From Bacteroidales bacterium (GTDB taxonomy: Bacteria > Bacteroidota > Bacteroidia > Bacteroidales > UBA1715), in assembly GCA_031262005.1 (NCBI GenBank), contig JAISIO010000116.1:1-15906 (forward strand): a stretch of DNA of 15,906 nucleotides, read 5' to 3'. Below, piece after piece: positions 14,006-15,906 of the stretch (the stretch's first letter is position 1; every line of letters begins with the position of its first letter). Position numbers and translations under genes: made by a program. The notes beneath the pieces are model-generated. The model ran no database searches. It worked only from the letters and a program-made list of their open reading frames with translations, and had not been told where the DNA came from.

Positions 14006-15906
14006 ATGAACACCTTTGAAAGCATATTGTATAAATACTGGAAGTACACAAAATTCCGTCCTTTACAGCAGGAAATTATAGAAAGTGTATACAAGGGTAA
14101 CGACACGCTTGCTCTTATGCCTACCGGCGGTGGAAAATCCATTACATTTCAAGTAGCAGCACTGGCGCAAGAAGGCATTTGCATAGTAGTTACACCGCTC
14201 ATTGCGCTTATGAAAGACCAAGTGGATAATTTGCAACGCAAAGGAATTAAAGCGATGGCAATTTATTCGGGGCTTTCGTTCAGCGAAATCGACATTGCAC
14301 TTGACAATTGTATATACGGTGGCATAAAGTTTCTGTATGTTTCACCCGAACGCCTGCAAACGCCTTTGTTTATCGAACGTGTACAACGCATGAATGTGTG
14401 TCTGATTGCTGTGGACGAAGCTCATTGTATTTCGCAGTGGGGCTACGATTTTCGTCCGTCGTATATGCAAATTCCCCAATTGCGTAGTTTCTTTCCGCAG
14501 GTTCCCATACTTGCATTAACTGCCACTGCCACTGCCGCAGTAGCCGAAGATATTCAAAATAAACTTGAATTTAAAGCACACAATGTACTTTCCAAAAGTT
14601 TTGAACGCAAAAATTTGACTTACATTGTAAAGCATCGTGAAGATAAAATCGGCTATATACTCAACATAAGTAAAAAGGTAAAAGGAGCCGGAATAGTGTA
14701 TGTGCGCACTCGAAAGCAAACCAAAGAAACCGCTTTCTTATTGCAGAAAGCAGGATTGAATGCCGATTATTATCACGCAGGCTTAGACGGCGATGTTCGC
14801 CGTATGAAACAAGAAGCATGGACCAAATCGGACAACATGATAATGGTTTCTACCAACGCGTTCGGCATGGGAATAGACAAACCTAATGTACGTTTTGTGC
14901 TCCATTTGGACGTTCCCGAATCAATCGAAGCCTATTTTCAAGAAGCCGGACGTGCCGGACGTGATGAAAAAGAAGCGTTTGCCGTGTTGCTCTTCAATCA
15001 GCAAGATATACGCACCATTCGCACCAATTTCACAAAAAAATATCCCGACTATAGTTACATAAAACGAGTGTACGAGGCATTAGGCAATTATTTTCAGGTG
15101 GCAATAGGCGAGGCAAAAGGGCGAGTTTTCGATTTTTTTATTGCCGATTTTTGCGCAAAATTTAAGTTGGAAATTGTAATGACCTTCAATTCGCTCAAAA
15201 TATTGGAAGACGAGGGATATATTGTATTTTCCGATGCTGCCGAACGCTATTCGAGAGCAAAATTTTATGTCAATCGCAATGAATTATACAAATTTCAGGT
15301 TGAAAATCGTGAATTTGATGCCTTCGTAAAACTGTTGCTGCGCAATTATGAAGGAATTTTTACCGACTTTGTAACTATTTCAGAAGAAAGCCTTGCGAAA
15401 AAAGCCGATACAACGCCCGAAAACATTACACAATATTTAATTGCACTCTCGCAACGGCGAATTATTGGTTATTATAAAGCCAAGCAAAATCCACTTCTTG
15501 TATATAGCGAAGAACGTTTGCCACTGGAAAATCTCTTGTTTTCGTATGACGAAATTGCCTTTCGCAAAGAGCAACAGCTCAATAGAATTACAGCCATGAT
15601 TAATTATGTAACTCATCAAAGCAAGTGCCGCAGTTTGCAATTGCTTGAATATTTTGGCGAAACAGGCAAACAGCGTTGCGGTAATTGTGATGTATGTCGC
15701 ACACGCAATGCAATGAACGTAAATAAGCTCCAATTTGATTATATTATAGATGATATAAAAAAACGGCTTGCCGAAAAACCAATGTCGCCGCACGAGATTA
15801 TCGAACATTTAGACTACGCCGAAGCGGACATTCAAGAAGTAATTAATTTTTTGCTGGACAACAAAAAAATGATGTACATGAGCAGCGGAGTGCTTACGTG
15901 GAACAA
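14006..15906 (+). CDS. recQ: RecQ-family ATP-dependent DNA helicase (3' end off the window)
   Basis: An open frame of 633 codons with no stop before the right edge. It is a 3'-5' DNA helicase of superfamily 2, acting in recombination and replication-fork repair. Motifs seen in order: F17-R-P-L-Q-Q (RecQ motif 0), Walker A PTGGGKS with K44, D137-E-A-H with the aromatic loop after it (CISQWGYDFRPSY), LTATAT (motif III), STNAFGMGIDKPNVR (motif V) and Q312-E-A-G-R-A-G-R-D (motif VI). The RecQ zinc-binding site follows: C541, then C558-x2-C561-x2-C564. After it a winged-helix-like segment begins (PMSPHEIIEHL to VLTWN). An HRDC domain is not seen before the edge, but the end is missing. The frame is intact, so it is probably functional. 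A weak promoter candidate lies at 13949-13975. Confidence 0.95.
   Translation, partial: MNTFESILYKYWKYTKFRPLQQEIIESVYKGNDTLALMPTGGGKSITFQVAALAQEGICIVVTPLIALMKDQVDNLQRKGIKAMAIYSGLSFSEIDIALDNCIYGGIKFLYVSPERLQTPLFIERVQRMNVCLIAVDEAHCISQWGYDFRPSYMQIPQLRSFFPQVPILALTATATAAVAEDIQNKLEFKAHNVLSKSFERKNLTYIVKHREDKIGYILNISKKVKGAGIVYVRTRKQTKETAFLLQKAGLNADYYHAGLDGDVRRMKQEAWTKSDNMIMVSTNAFGMGIDKPNVRFVLHLDVPESIEAYFQEAGRAGRDEKEAFAVLLFNQQDIRTIRTNFTKKYPDYSYIKRVYEALGNYFQVAIGEAKGRVFDFFIADFCAKFKLEIVMTFNSLKILEDEGYIVFSDAAERYSRAKFYVNRNELYKFQVENREFDAFVKLLLRNYEGIFTDFVTISEESLAKKADTTPENITQYLIALSQRRIIGYYKAKQNPLLVYSEERLPLENLLFSYDEIAFRKEQQLNRITAMINYVTHQSKCRSLQLLEYFGETGKQRCGNCDVCRTRNAMNVNKLQFDYIIDDIKKRLAEKPMSPHEIIEHLDYAEADIQEVINFLLDNKKMMYMSSGVLTWN

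Noticed and set aside
14006..15906. Loss of the HRDC domain in RecQ
   Set aside because: The gene runs off the window, so absence of a C-terminal domain cannot be claimed.
1..15906. CRISPR array, tRNA, rRNA, insertion sequence or phage attachment site
   Set aside because: None was seen: no regularly spaced repeats of CRISPR size, no cloverleaf-like or rRNA-like sequence, and no transposase or integrase frame.

Overview
The window looks like chromosomal DNA from a member of the Bacteroidota, probably Bacteroidales or a close relative. The evidence is a type IX secretion (T9SS) cargo with a gliding-motility-type C-terminal sorting domain, a PorP/SprF-family outer-membrane protein, PorE-like OmpA proteins, and several promoters of the Bacteroidota form (TTG, about 18-20 bases, then TAnnTTTG). 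Genus and species cannot be fixed from the sequence.

Layout. Positions 1-597 hold no convincing gene, only a hairpin near the left edge, a possible leftward promoter and a 13-base inverted repeat. Positions 598-5412 (minus strand) encode a 1604-residue secreted PKD-repeat protein ending in a type B T9SS sorting domain. A 181-base divergent intergenic region with two overlapping promoters separates it from three plus-strand genes: a PorP/SprF protein (5594-6604) and two tandem paralogues with TPR, beta-propeller, regulatory-like and OmpA domains (6685-8805 and 8897-10984). A strong intrinsic terminator closes this block at 10991-11020. Then follow folK (11033-11506), recX (11665-12138), a secreted protein made almost wholly of about 22 MORN-type repeats (12200-13948), and a RecQ-family helicase (14006 to the right edge, unfinished).

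How the genes fit together. The left two thirds reads as a self-contained secretion and surface-display module. The large PKD protein is the probable cargo. The PorP/SprF protein is the kind of partner type B cargos are known to need. The two OmpA proteins probably tie the outer-membrane complex to peptidoglycan, as PorE is thought to do in Porphyromonas gingivalis. The unusual points are that cargo and PorP/SprF are divergent with interlocked promoters, and that the PorE-like gene is duplicated. The right third is mostly housekeeping: folate synthesis and recombination or repair. I see no mobile element, CRISPR array, tRNA or rRNA, and nothing that amounts to a wholly new system. The most distinctive feature is the arrangement of the T9SS cassette.
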